Shown here: in pieces, positions 9,501-18,828 of the stretch
Layout of the letters: every line of letters begins with the position of its first letter
Numbering within the stretch: position 1 is the first letter of the stretch
DNA from: Pseudomonas caricapapayae
GTDB lineage: Bacteria; Pseudomonadota; Gammaproteobacteria; Pseudomonadales; Pseudomonadaceae
NCBI RefSeq assembly: GCF_001400735.1
Contig: NZ_LJPW01000117.1
Span: forward strand, 1-64,000
Direction of reading: 5' to 3'
DNA length: 64,000 nt
Translations under genes and position numbers: made by a program
The notes under the pieces: generated by a model
What the model saw: the letters and a program-made list of their open reading frames with translations, nothing else
Told to the model about the DNA's origin: nothing
Database searches by the model: none

Positions 9501-10572
9501 GGTCTACTCGCCCTTCTGGTATCGACTGCTGGGCGCAAAAGTAGGGCGCGATGCCGAGATTTCCAGCGCCCAGGGCGTCATCCCCGACATGCTGACCCTG
9601 GGCGATGAAACCTTTATCGCCGATGCAGTGATGCTGGGCGATGAGCACATCGATGGCGGCTGGATGACCATGCGCCCCACCGTTGTCTCCCATCGCAGCT
9701 TTGTCGGTAACGGCGGTTACATTTCAGACGGTGCGGTACTGCCTGAAAACGTCCTGATCGGTGTGCACTCCTGCGCGCCGCCCAACACCAGGATGGCCGA
9801 TGGTGATACCTGGCTGGGCTCGCCGCCGATACACCTGCCTGCCCGCGAGCAGGTGAGCGGTGCTCCCGAATCCCTGACATTCAAGCCATCACCCCTGCGT
9901 CGGCTGGCCCGAGGTCTGGTCGAAGGTGTGCGCATCGTCACCCCGCACGCCGTGGTGATCGCCGTCGGTTACACCGTGATGCTTGACCTGATGCCACTCG
10001 CCGACCAAGAGCGCTGGGGTGCCGTGCTGGTCTACCTTGCCATGATCGGTCTGGCGTACAGCGTGGGTAACTTTCTGCTGATCGCGGCCCTGAAGTGGCT
10101 GGTGATGGGCCGTTATCGCAAACGTGCAGACCCGATGTGGACACCTTTCGTGTGGCTCTCGGAAGGCATCACCAGCCTCTATGAAGGCATGGCCGCGCCA
10201 AACTTCATGCGTTACCTGCGCGGTACTCCGTGGTTACCGCTGGCCTTCAACCTGCTCGGCTGCAAGATCGGTCGAGGGGTTTACATGGACACAACCGACA
10301 TCACTGAATTCGATTGCGTCAGCATCGGCGCGGACAGCGAACTGAACGCCGGTGCCTGTCCGCAAACACACCTGTTCGAAGACCGGGTGATGAAAATCGA
10401 CCACGTGACCATCGGCGAACGCGTGTACATGGGACCACGCAGCGCCGTGCTCTACAGCGCCGTAGTCGGCAATGACGCACACCTCGGCGCACTGACGCTG
10501 GTGATGAAGGGCGAACACATTCCCGCCTATAGTCGCTGGGCCGGTTGTCCGGCGGCACCTGACAAGGGATGA
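6532..10572 (+). CDS. Pls/PosA-type nonribosomal peptide synthetase (adenylation-carrier-membrane-embedded tandem LbH modules)
   Basis: A 1346-residue single-module synthetase. The adenylation domain spans about residues 25-520, with core A3 YTSGSTGKPKG near 180 and A8 motifs near YRTGDLARI and KIRGFRVELGEIEALL. The carrier domain has the attachment serine in DLGGHSFF at about residue 577. The rest has no condensation or thioesterase domain. Instead it alternates pairs of membrane helices with three left-handed beta-helix (hexapeptide acyltransferase-like) blocks at roughly 755-860, 1000-1100 and 1240-1345. This is the architecture of epsilon-poly-L-lysine synthetase of Streptomyces, a membrane enzyme that makes homopolymers of a basic amino acid. 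By eye the binding-pocket code begins D-M-E, with an acidic third residue compatible with a basic substrate. The product in this organism is unknown. Confidence 0.85.
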   Translation: MNNLNLLQTCQNDQLADVIYGPVQPELLREEVLADLLEASAQRDPQQVALIFGERRISYGELNGQADQVASALIKAGVRPGHIVGLWLPRGIELLVMQAGIAKAGAAWLPLDQDTPVERLQVCLEDASAIGLVSCNALSPVLADTGMTVWTAEQLLAQTDVTLVRRRGVLPDHPAYVIYTSGSTGKPKGILISQRSICHFLRSENAILGVRSSDRVYQGFSVAFDMSFEEIWIAYLVGATLWIGPKETSGDPETLSRLLNEQRISVLHAVPTLLALFSEDVPSLRLINLGGEMCPESLVERWATPNRQMFNTYGPTEATVSASLARLSRGRAVSIGTPLPNYGLLVIASDPAVGSSLAPSLLPHGEVGELCIIGPGLAEGYLGRPDLTEEKFLPNPWSTGYHDARLYRTGDLARIDDEGQVQCLGRADDQVKIRGFRVELGEIEALLAQQPGVGTVAVLLRNEHGVDQLIAYLVCDTSMPSTFTSQLRKVLQAQLPPYMVPGHFELLDSMPRLTSGKIDRKALKARELTVNAKAADAESDVPETEGEVALFAALTTLFPGIPVRRDADFFTDLGGHSFFAARLATALRANPRFAQITVSDIYQQRRIGAIADVLDQAPQEMAAPVDWTPPSAWRRWRCGVVQALALPVMVSLRMTQWLAPFFTYHLLTGSPDDSVALATLASISVFLIATVLQFFIALAGKWLIAGRLKPGIYPLWGVTYFRWWAADRMVESAPTYLLSGSSLYPVWLRALGAKIGQEVIIGGASVRAHDLLEICDGVSVGNGVSFENARVERGQLHLGRIALQDNACVGSYVIMEGNTAIGPWGHLEAQSALADGREVPAGRVWQGSPAHDTGAFDTLAQPARPLTSPARLRAEKLFFAFGILLVATLFFIPVFPTFFLIDWFDTRQVLPWFQGSGAAGQLARYFILAFPASAVLIVATVLASAALRWIVFPRLEPGRYAVHSTTYCAKWLISQIQEASLNVLSGIYATVYSPFWYRLLGAKVGRDAEISSAQGVIPDMLTLGDETFIADAVMLGDEHIDGGWMTMRPTVVSHRSFVGNGGYISDGAVLPENVLIGVHSCAPPNTRMADGDTWLGSPPIHLPAREQVSGAPESLTFKPSPLRRLARGLVEGVRIVTPHAVVIAVGYTVMLDLMPLADQERWGAVLVYLAMIGLAYSVGNFLLIAALKWLVMGRYRKRADPMWTPFVWLSEGITSLYEGMAAPNFMRYLRGTPWLPLAFNLLGCKIGRGVYMDTTDITEFDCVSIGADSELNAGACPQTHLFEDRVMKIDHVTIGERVYMGPRSAVLYSAVVGNDAHLGALTLVMKGEHIPAYSRWAGCPAAPDKG

Positions 10573-11162
10573 GCGCAGGGGCTAGCTGGGCATTCGACGA
10601 AGATGGCCAGCTTGCTCCCCCAAAGCCTTTACCGCATGACGGCGTACTGTTGATCAGTTGCACGATTACCGCTGGCACTGGCAGAAACGAGGCCAGAGAT
10701 CGCATCAGAGCGTGCGTGTGCAAAGCCCTGAGCCAATGGCTCGGGTTGCTGCCTGGCGCAATCACGTTCATCAGCACGCCAGGCACTGCACCGCGGTTAA
10801 TGGTCGACGGGCTCCCGGAACCCGGGTTTTCCATCAGTCACGAAGCCGGATTGTCTCTGGCTGCCGTCAACCTTCGCGGGGCAGTGGGGGTTGATGTGAT
10901 GCGGGTTCAGGATGTGCCGGACTGGCATGCTGTTGCGCAGGATTATCTGGGGGCGGATGTTGCTGCCGGATTAGCGCGCGTGCCGGGGTCGATGCGTCCG
11001 GTTGCTTTTGCCAGAGCATGGTGTGAGCGCGAAGCGTGTCTGAAATTGCACGGGGTAGGGCTTGGGGAATGGGGGCAGGTGAAGTGTCTGGAGGGAGTGA
11101 AGGTCGAGGTCGGATTGGGGGAGGGATTGGTTGGCGTGATGGCTTTGCATGCACGGGGCTAG
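10569..11162 (+). CDS. 4'-phosphopantetheinyl transferase superfamily protein
   Basis: A 197-residue protein whose ATG overlaps the synthetase stop codon by four bases (ATGA), implying translational coupling. The two family signatures are present: GVDVMRV near residue 110 (Mg-binding Asp pair) and FARAWCEREACLKLHG near residue 145 (W-x-x-x-E-A-x-x-K). It would transfer the phosphopantetheine arm of CoA onto the carrier-domain serine of the adjacent synthetase. The upstream substrate-binding region FSISHEAG is also typical of the Sfp/AcpT group. The dedicated location suggests it serves that single enzyme, which is inference. Confidence 0.85.
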   Translation: MSAGASWAFDEDGQLAPPKPLPHDGVLLISCTITAGTGRNEARDRIRACVCKALSQWLGLLPGAITFISTPGTAPRLMVDGLPEPGFSISHEAGLSLAAVNLRGAVGVDVMRVQDVPDWHAVAQDYLGADVAAGLARVPGSMRPVAFARAWCEREACLKLHGVGLGEWGQVKCLEGVKVEVGLGEGLVGVMALHARG

Positions 11163-11291
11163 TCAGGGCCGGGGCCTTGAGTCTTTATGGATCTACCGAG
11201 CGGTGTGAGTGTTTGGCGACATGCACGAATGTTCTAGACTCGCCCCCTGACGTCAGCGATAACCAGTCGCTTTCATCGATTCAGGTGTTTT

Positions 11292-12128
11292 ATGCCGTCC
11301 AGCCACTGGATAGACCTCGCTCGCGACCTTGATACAGGCATCGAGACCTTGCACGCGCACTTTCAGGGGCATGCCTATGATCCCCATTGGCATGACAGTT
11401 ATCTGGTGGGCGTTACCCGGCAAGGTGTGCAGCAGTTCAATTGCCGCCGTCAGCGCCATGCCAGTACGCCCGGGCAGGTGCTCACGCTGGAGCCAGGGGA
11501 AATCCATGATGGCGATGCCCCGTGCGCCGATGGGTTCACCTATCAGATGCTGTATCTGGACCCGCAGTGGCTAAGCCGTGAACTCAGTGGGTTGTCCGAA
11601 CAGGCTCCCGACAAGCATCTGCCTTCTTTCGCCAACACCCTGCAAACCGAATCACGGCTGGCTCACGCGGTCACGTTCGCTTTCACGGCGCTGCACCAAA
11701 AAGAGCTACGCATCGTTCGTCAAAGCGCGTTGGATGAATTACTGGCGCAGCTCATTGATCGGGTGCAATGGCGACGTATGAACGATCACGATCCGCGCTT
11801 GCCGCAGGTAGCCTTGCGGGCGCGGGATTATCTGCACGCGCATCTGCATCAGGACGTGGGCTTGAGCGAATTGGCAGTTGTCTGTGGCGTCGACCGCTTT
11901 CGCCTGACGCGGGCGTTCAAGGCCGCCTTCGGCCTACCGCCTCATGCCTATCTGGTACAACTGCGCCTGGCCAAGGCCCGACGAATGCTGGCAGCCGGGA
12001 GCTGGCCAGCTCAGGTAGCCAGCGACCTGGGCTTCGCTGACCAAAGCCATTTGGGCCGCTGGTTCATGCGCGCCTATGGGCTGAGCCCTGCGGCCTATCG
12101 CATGCGCTGCTCAAACCTTCCAGACTGA
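11292..12128 (+). CDS. AraC family transcriptional regulator
   Basis: A 278-residue regulator with an N-terminal cupin-like AraC sensing domain (HWHDSYLVGVTRQG and LEPGEIHDGDA, residues about 30-80) and a C-terminal double helix-turn-helix (about 170-275; AFGLPPHAYLVQLRLAKARRML and SDLGFADQSHLGRWF). The gene sits 130 bases after the phosphopantetheinyl transferase and 50 bases before a LysE-type exporter on the same strand. In many bacteria such AraC genes control the neighbouring LysE exporter. Whether it also controls the synthetase cannot be told from the sequence. Confidence 0.87.
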   Translation: MPSSHWIDLARDLDTGIETLHAHFQGHAYDPHWHDSYLVGVTRQGVQQFNCRRQRHASTPGQVLTLEPGEIHDGDAPCADGFTYQMLYLDPQWLSRELSGLSEQAPDKHLPSFANTLQTESRLAHAVTFAFTALHQKELRIVRQSALDELLAQLIDRVQWRRMNDHDPRLPQVALRARDYLHAHLHQDVGLSELAVVCGVDRFRLTRAFKAAFGLPPHAYLVQLRLAKARRMLAAGSWPAQVASDLGFADQSHLGRWFMRAYGLSPAAYRMRCSNLPD

Positions 12129-12177
12129 TCCCTGTGCGTGTCGCAGTATGGGCTTTTTCAGCCCTGGATTGCCGATC

Positions 12178-12753
12178 ATGCTGCCTTTCATTCTGTTCGC
12201 CTTCGTCGCCTCGATCACTCCTGGCCCCACTAATATCCTGGTATTAAGCAACAGTGCCCGCTTTGGCTGGCGCGCCGTCGTGTCGTTGATTCTGGGAGCC
12301 TGCACCGGCGCTGCACTGTTGGTGTTGCTCGTCGGCATGGGTGTCGGCCACTCATTACTCGAGATCCCCAATGCCCAGCGCGTCATGGCGTGGATTGGCG
12401 TGCTGTGGTTGACCTGGCTGGCCTGGAAGATAGGTGTCAGCCCGACCGACTCAATCGAGCGGCAAAAGAGCCTGCCCATGGGCTTTATCGGCGGCGCAGC
12501 GCTGCAAGTAGTAAATCCCAAGACCTGGGTCATGGCGCTGGCGGTAGTCAGTGTGTTCAGCCAGCGCAACCCGGTGCTGCACCTGGCGCTGGTGTTCTTT
12601 CTGATTTCGTTGCCCTGCATCGGCGTCTGGGCGCTGATGGGCTCGGCCTCTACACGCTGGCTCACATCGCCTTGGCGAGTGCAGCGGATGAATCGAGTTC
12701 TGGCGATTTTATTGCTGCTGGCCGCATGGATAGGTTTTATGGACAGTGTGTGA
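12178..12753 (+). CDS. LysE family amino-acid exporter
   Basis: A translocator of about 191 residues with five to six hydrophobic helices. The start at 12178 (MLPFILFAFVASITPGPTN) is favoured because LysE/RhtB proteins usually begin just before the first helix with the conserved TPGPTN motif. An in-frame ATG at 12148 would add ten residues, and neither has a strong ribosome binding site. The family exports lysine, homoserine, threonine or other amino acids across the inner membrane. It follows an AraC regulator in the same direction, so regulation by that protein is likely. Substrate unknown. Confidence 0.85.
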   Translation: MLPFILFAFVASITPGPTNILVLSNSARFGWRAVVSLILGACTGAALLVLLVGMGVGHSLLEIPNAQRVMAWIGVLWLTWLAWKIGVSPTDSIERQKSLPMGFIGGAALQVVNPKTWVMALAVVSVFSQRNPVLHLALVFFLISLPCIGVWALMGSASTRWLTSPWRVQRMNRVLAILLLLAAWIGFMDSV

Positions 12754-12926
12754 AGTGGGGGGCTTCAGTAAGCGCAGGCTGGCATGCGACGAGTCGGTTT
12801 CATTTCAAAAGGTAGTCTTGTCGAGCCACTCAACTATTTTCTTGTGACGTGAGTTCTGCTCTTCAACTTGCTGGTTTGCTCTGCGGTCGTCATTGCTTTT
12901 CACCGCAGAGCCTGTATGACGTCAGA

Positions 12927-13742
12927 TTATTCCGTTGTTTGCGCGCCGCTGCTCCTGGACAGCTCAGCAGCTCGGGTTGCCGTATTGGAAAAGGCCAAAT
13001 GATAGGCCAGACCGACGAACACCGCGCCGCCCACCGCGTTACCCAAGAATACCGGAACGAAATTGTCGCCGAACTGCGCCCAGCTCAACGCGCCGGCAAA
13101 GATCGCCGCAGGTATGACGAACATGTTGGCGACGATGTGCTGAAAGCCGATCGCAACGAAGGCCATCACCGGAAACCACATGCCGACCACTTTACCGATC
13201 ACGTCCTTGTTCGCGTAGCTGAGCCACACCGCTAGGCACACCAGCCAATTGCAACCAATCCCTGAGATGAAGGCCTGTTCGAAGCTGGCCCCCACCTTGG
13301 CATTGGCGATGGCCACGGTCTTGGCCATGAAGGGGCCTTCAGTCAGGCCCACCAGATGGCCGAAACAATAGGCGACAAACAGCGCGCCGATCAGGTTGGC
13401 CAGCGTCACCAGCAGCCAGTTGCGCACCAACTGACCCAAGCCGATACGCCCGGCGAACAGCGCCATGGGCAGGCTCATCATGTTGCCAGTCAGCAACTCG
13501 CCGCCAGCCAGCACCACCAGAATCAGCCCGACCGGAAACACCACAGCGCCAAGCAGATTGCCCAGCGAAGCCCACTCGTGGGGGATCATGGTGCTGACAT
13601 GAATATCGAGAAGAAACCCGAGGGCAATGAAAGCCCCTGCCAGAAAGCCCAGAATCATCAACGATGACAAGCTCAAGTGGGCCTTCTTGACACCGCTTTC
13701 GACGGCAATTTCAGTGATTTGCTGCGGGGTGTTCAAAGACAT
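12927..13742 (-). CDS. Formate/nitrite transporter (FNT) family channel
   Basis: A 271-residue membrane protein with six expected helices and the FNT signatures: AGGELLTGNMMSLPMALFAGR near residue 85 and GIGCNWLVCLAVWLSYANKD near residue 165. FNT channels are pentameric pores for formate, nitrite, hydrosulfide or related monovalent anions with a proton. No nitrite or formate metabolic genes are adjacent, so the anion is not predictable. It faces the preceding LysE gene tail to tail. Confidence 0.85.
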   Translation of the reverse strand: MSLNTPQQITEIAVESGVKKAHLSLSSLMILGFLAGAFIALGFLLDIHVSTMIPHEWASLGNLLGAVVFPVGLILVVLAGGELLTGNMMSLPMALFAGRIGLGQLVRNWLLVTLANLIGALFVAYCFGHLVGLTEGPFMAKTVAIANAKVGASFEQAFISGIGCNWLVCLAVWLSYANKDVIGKVVGMWFPVMAFVAIGFQHIVANMFVIPAAIFAGALSWAQFGDNFVPVFLGNAVGGAVFVGLAYHLAFSNTATRAAELSRSSGAQTTE

Positions 13743-14033
13743 GGCGGGCTCGTGCGGGGTCGTGGGCTGAGCATGGGGACTAAAAGCTCAAGCGGTGCGC
13801 GCATCTGTCGCACCGGGCCGTGACGTTACGGAATGTTTCGGAAGATGGCCAATCGGATGTTTTGATCGGGTGATTGAAAGGGTCGATGACGAGGGGTGAT
13901 GCTGTGGGGGTTGGGCTTATGGTGCGGTTGGTAGGTTTCGTCTTGTGTGCGGCGATGGACTGCTTTTTGGAGGGGTTACGAGGTTCTTTTGTAGATGCCG
14001 GATACGCAGCAAATTGAATCGATTAGAAACGCG
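13743..14033. other. Intergenic region upstream of the FNT gene
   Basis: About 290 bases between the start of the FNT gene and the tRNA terminator. It should hold the FNT promoter. No gene, palindrome or repeat I would defend. Confidence 0.4.
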
Positions 14034-14056
14034 AAAGCCGCGCAGTGCGCGGCTTT
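14034..14056 (-). terminator. Hairpin terminator downstream of tRNA-Ile
   Basis: A perfect ten-base inverted repeat, AAAGCCGCGC and GCGCGGCTTT with a three-base loop, lies five bases beyond the CCA end of the leftward tRNA. On the minus strand the stem is followed by TTT. Confidence 0.8.
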
Positions 14057-14061
14057 GAGTA

Positions 14062-14138
14062 TGGTGGGCCCACACGGACTCGAACCGTGGACCAAAGGAT
14101 TATGAGTCCTCTGCTCTAACCAACTGAGCTATGGGCCC
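14062..14138 (-). tRNA. ileX: tRNA-Ile2 (anticodon CAT, lysidine-modified type)
   Basis: A 77-base cloverleaf with encoded CCA. Read on the minus strand it begins GGGCCCATAGCTCAG and has the anticodon loop CTCATAA. CAT could be elongator Met, initiator Met or Ile2. The acceptor stem has C4-G69 and C5-G68 pairs, the identity elements recognised by the lysidine synthase TilS, whereas elongator tRNA-Met has U4-A69 and A5-U68. I therefore assign Ile2, decoding AUA after modification. The gene lies 15 bases downstream of the end of the GGDEF-EAL gene. Confidence 0.82.
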
Positions 14139-14153
14139 TCAGTAGGTCGCGGA

Positions 14154-16643
14154 TTATAACGGCGGTTTCGCGGCTGTGCTATCCGAAACGTCCGAAAGAT
14201 TCATAAGAAGAAATCTTTCGCTGAATTCATCGGGTTGAAGGGGCAGGCTGATGATGTAGCCCTGTATCTGTTCGCAGCCCTCGCTGGTCAGGAATTGCTG
14301 CTGTTCGCTGTTCTCGACGCCTTCGGCGATCACGGTGAGTTGCATACTGCGTCCCAGCGCGATGATGGCGCGGACAATGGCGGCGTCGTGGGTGTCTTCG
14401 GGTAAGCCGCGAATGAAGGACTGATCGATCTTGAGGATGTCCAGCGGCAGGCGTTTGAGGTAGCTCAGTGACGAATAGCCGGTGCCGAAGTCGTCGATGG
14501 CCAGTTGTACGCCCAGTGTCTTGAGTTTGTGCAGCACGGCCAGCGCTTCCTGGGTCTGGCTCATGATGAAGTGTTCGGTGATTTCCAGTTGCAGGCAGCT
14601 TGGCTCCAGGCCGTTGTCAGCCAACAGTTGCTCGATGCGTTCGACCAGATTCGTCTGGCGCAACTGGGCGCCTGCCAGGTTCACTGACAGTGGGCCGAAC
14701 GGCTGGCGGGTTTTGCGCCATTCGCCCATCTGGCGGCAGGCTTGCTCCAGCACCCAGTCGCCGATCTGCAGGATCATGCCGTTTTCTTCCGCCAGCGGGA
14801 TGAAGTGTTCGGGCGGCACTTCGCCAAAGGTCGGGTGGCTCCAGCGGATCAGCGCTTCTGCGCCCACCAGTGTGTGGGTCAGGAGACTGATTTTGGGCTG
14901 GTACGCCAAGGCAAGCTGATTGTGGTCAAGCGCTCTTCTCAACTCTTGTTCGAGGGCAATGCGTTCGCTGGCCTGGGTGGTCAAATCGTGGGTATAGCTT
15001 TCTACCCGGTTACGGCCCTTGGCCTTGGAGCGGTACATCGCGGCGTCGGCATTTTTTACCAGCGTGGCCACGTCATTCCCGTCGGTAGGGAACACGCAGC
15101 TACCGATGCTCGGGCTGATGTAGAGCTCATGTTCGCCAGCCTCGAACGGGGTGTTGAAGCAGGCCAGCAGTTTGTTGGCGATGCTCTGTGCGTCGCTGGG
15201 TTGCAGCAGGCCGGGCAGCAGAACGATGAACTCGTCGCCGCCAAGGCGTGCGACGGTGTCGACATCACGCAGTGTCTCCTTGAGCCGGTGTGCAATGCCC
15301 TTGAGCAGCAGATCGCCGACCGGATGGCCCAGGCTGTCGTTGATGTGCTTGAAGCGATCCAGATCGAGAAACAGCACCGCGCCGAGGCTGCCGGATTCTT
15401 CACTGTGCAGTAATGCCGATTGAAGGCGACTCTCGAACAGGGTTCGGTTGGGCAGGCCGGTGAGCGGGTCGTGGTGGGCTTGATAGTCGAGGCGCGCCTG
15501 AGCGTGTTTAAGGCTGGAAATGTCGGCGAAGACGGCGACGAAGTGGGTGGTGCGGTTGGCTTTGTTACGCACTGCATTGATCGTCAGCCAGCTTGGGTAA
15601 AGTTCGCCGTCCTTGCGCCGATTGCTGATCTCGCCCTGCCAGTGACCTTCGGCTGCAAGCTGATGCCACATCGAGGCATAGAACGCGCTGTCGTGCTGGC
15701 CCGAGGCAAGCAGGCGGGGCGTCTGGCCAATGGCCTCGGCCTCGCTGTAGCCGGTGATCTCAGTGAAGGCTCGGTTGACGGCATTGATGCGCTGGTCAGT
15801 GTCGGTGATGAGCACGCCCTCGGCGGTGCTCTCGAAAACCGTTGCGGCCAGGTGCAGTTTTTCCTGCATTTGCCTGCTTTCGGTTATATCCCGTGCAATT
15901 GTCAGCAGGCAGTCGTCGCCAGTGATGACGAGCGGCTGGGACGACAGTTCGCACAGCCTGATACTGCCGTCGGCGTTACGAAGCCTGGCCTTGAAGTCGC
16001 GGACGGAGCCGTGCCGCTTCAGTTGCTCAATAAGCCTGGAGCGTTCGCTTAGATCTACCCAGATGCCCAGGTCGAATGTCGAGTGCTCCAGGCAGTGCTG
16101 TTCGCTATAGCCCGTGATGCGGCAGAACCCTTCATTGACCTCCAGAAGCATGCCGTCCTGTTGACGGGTGATCGCCAGGCCGTCAGGCGAGGCATGAAAC
16201 GCTTTGGCGAATTTCTCTTCGGAAAGCTGCAGTTGCTTCTGGGCCTGTTTGAGCTGGGTGATGTCACGCACGATCACCAGAACGGCTGGCGTAGGGCTTT
16301 GCTCGAAAGGCTGGGCGGACATAAGTCCGGAAAAGGTTTCTCCGTTCTTGCGCCGAAAAGGAATTTCCAGATTGTGGATATTGCCGGTCTGCAATTGCTG
16401 CAGGACTTTCGGGCCTATGCCCGGCACCGCCCACAGGTTCAGCTCAGTGGGCGTCTTCCCGATAACGTCGTCAAGTGCGAGCCCGGTCCGCTCAACGAAC
16501 GCCTCGTTGGCATCCATAATGTGCCCGTCGGCAAGGCTGGCGATAATCATGGCATCCGGGCACTGGGCAAAGACCGAGGCGAATTTGCCCTCGGACAGGC
16601 ATGACGCTTCCCGATCATTGGTGTCGATCATTGCTCCACGCAT
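14154..16643 (-). CDS. PAS-PAS-PAS-GGDEF-EAL cyclic-di-GMP turnover protein (RmcA C-terminal-like)
   Basis: An 829-residue soluble protein: three PAS domains (about 20-135, 140-260, 265-385), a GGDEF domain with an intact active motif (RLGGDEFIVLLPG near 470) and an EAL domain (EALIRWSHP near 585; ELEITEHF, DDFGTGYSS and VIAEGVEN retain the metal and catalytic residues). Both diguanylate cyclase and phosphodiesterase activities are therefore possible; in such tandem proteins the GGDEF often acts as a GTP sensor. The position beside rpoD and the domain order resemble P. aeruginosa RmcA, but the periplasmic sensor and transmembrane segment of that protein are missing here. An alternative start four codons in (16631) is possible; neither has a clear ribosome binding site. 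Confidence 0.88.
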   Translation of the reverse strand: MRGAMIDTNDREASCLSEGKFASVFAQCPDAMIIASLADGHIMDANEAFVERTGLALDDVIGKTPTELNLWAVPGIGPKVLQQLQTGNIHNLEIPFRRKNGETFSGLMSAQPFEQSPTPAVLVIVRDITQLKQAQKQLQLSEEKFAKAFHASPDGLAITRQQDGMLLEVNEGFCRITGYSEQHCLEHSTFDLGIWVDLSERSRLIEQLKRHGSVRDFKARLRNADGSIRLCELSSQPLVITGDDCLLTIARDITESRQMQEKLHLAATVFESTAEGVLITDTDQRINAVNRAFTEITGYSEAEAIGQTPRLLASGQHDSAFYASMWHQLAAEGHWQGEISNRRKDGELYPSWLTINAVRNKANRTTHFVAVFADISSLKHAQARLDYQAHHDPLTGLPNRTLFESRLQSALLHSEESGSLGAVLFLDLDRFKHINDSLGHPVGDLLLKGIAHRLKETLRDVDTVARLGGDEFIVLLPGLLQPSDAQSIANKLLACFNTPFEAGEHELYISPSIGSCVFPTDGNDVATLVKNADAAMYRSKAKGRNRVESYTHDLTTQASERIALEQELRRALDHNQLALAYQPKISLLTHTLVGAEALIRWSHPTFGEVPPEHFIPLAEENGMILQIGDWVLEQACRQMGEWRKTRQPFGPLSVNLAGAQLRQTNLVERIEQLLADNGLEPSCLQLEITEHFIMSQTQEALAVLHKLKTLGVQLAIDDFGTGYSSLSYLKRLPLDILKIDQSFIRGLPEDTHDAAIVRAIIALGRSMQLTVIAEGVENSEQQQFLTSEGCEQIQGYIISLPLQPDEFSERFLLMNLSDVSDSTAAKPPL

Positions 16644-16866
16644 ATGCGGCGTACGTCCGTGTCTGGCTATCGCTGATGATATTGTGGCGCGGCCTCGTAA
16701 CGATCATTGATCCAAGGCTTGACCCGAAAAGCGCTTGTGTCCGATGTGATACTTAGTTGTAGGTCAATTCGTCCGAGCCTGCAATTAGACCGACGTCTGA
16801 CAACTGTTTGATTGGGCCAATTGACGACTGAGCCTGCAAATCTGAATTTCTCTTGGTCAGAAACGC

Positions 16867-16892
16867 AAAAACCCCAGCAGGCCGGGGTTTTT
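16867..16892 (-). terminator. Intrinsic terminator of the rpoD operon
   Basis: AAAAACCCC and GGGGTTTTT flank an eight-base loop, 19 bases after the rpoD stop. On the minus strand the stem ends in a run of five T. The A run on the other side would also let it work rightward. Confidence 0.82.
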
Positions 16893-16910
16893 GTTGACTC
16901 GCTGGTGCGA

Positions 16911-18761
<1,851 letters not shown>

Positions 18762-18808
18762 AACACCCTATCCACTGAAGGTCTTGGCGGGCAAAAAACA
18801 AGCCGAGG

Positions 18809-18814
18809 ATTATA
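18809..18814 (-). promoter_or_regulatory. Candidate -10 box of an rpoD-proximal promoter
   Basis: A perfect TATAAT on the minus strand in the 67-base gap between dnaG and rpoD. The hexamer 17 bases upstream (GGCGCG) is a poor -35 match, so this is only a candidate. An extra promoter for rpoD near dnaG is known in E. coli. Confidence 0.35.
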
Positions 18815-18828
18815 CCCGAGCTATGACC

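Noticed and set aside
14062..14138. tRNA-Met for the CAT-anticodon tRNA
   Set aside because: Acceptor stem pairs 4-69 and 5-68 are C-G as in tRNA-Ile2, not U-A and A-U as in elongator tRNA-Met.
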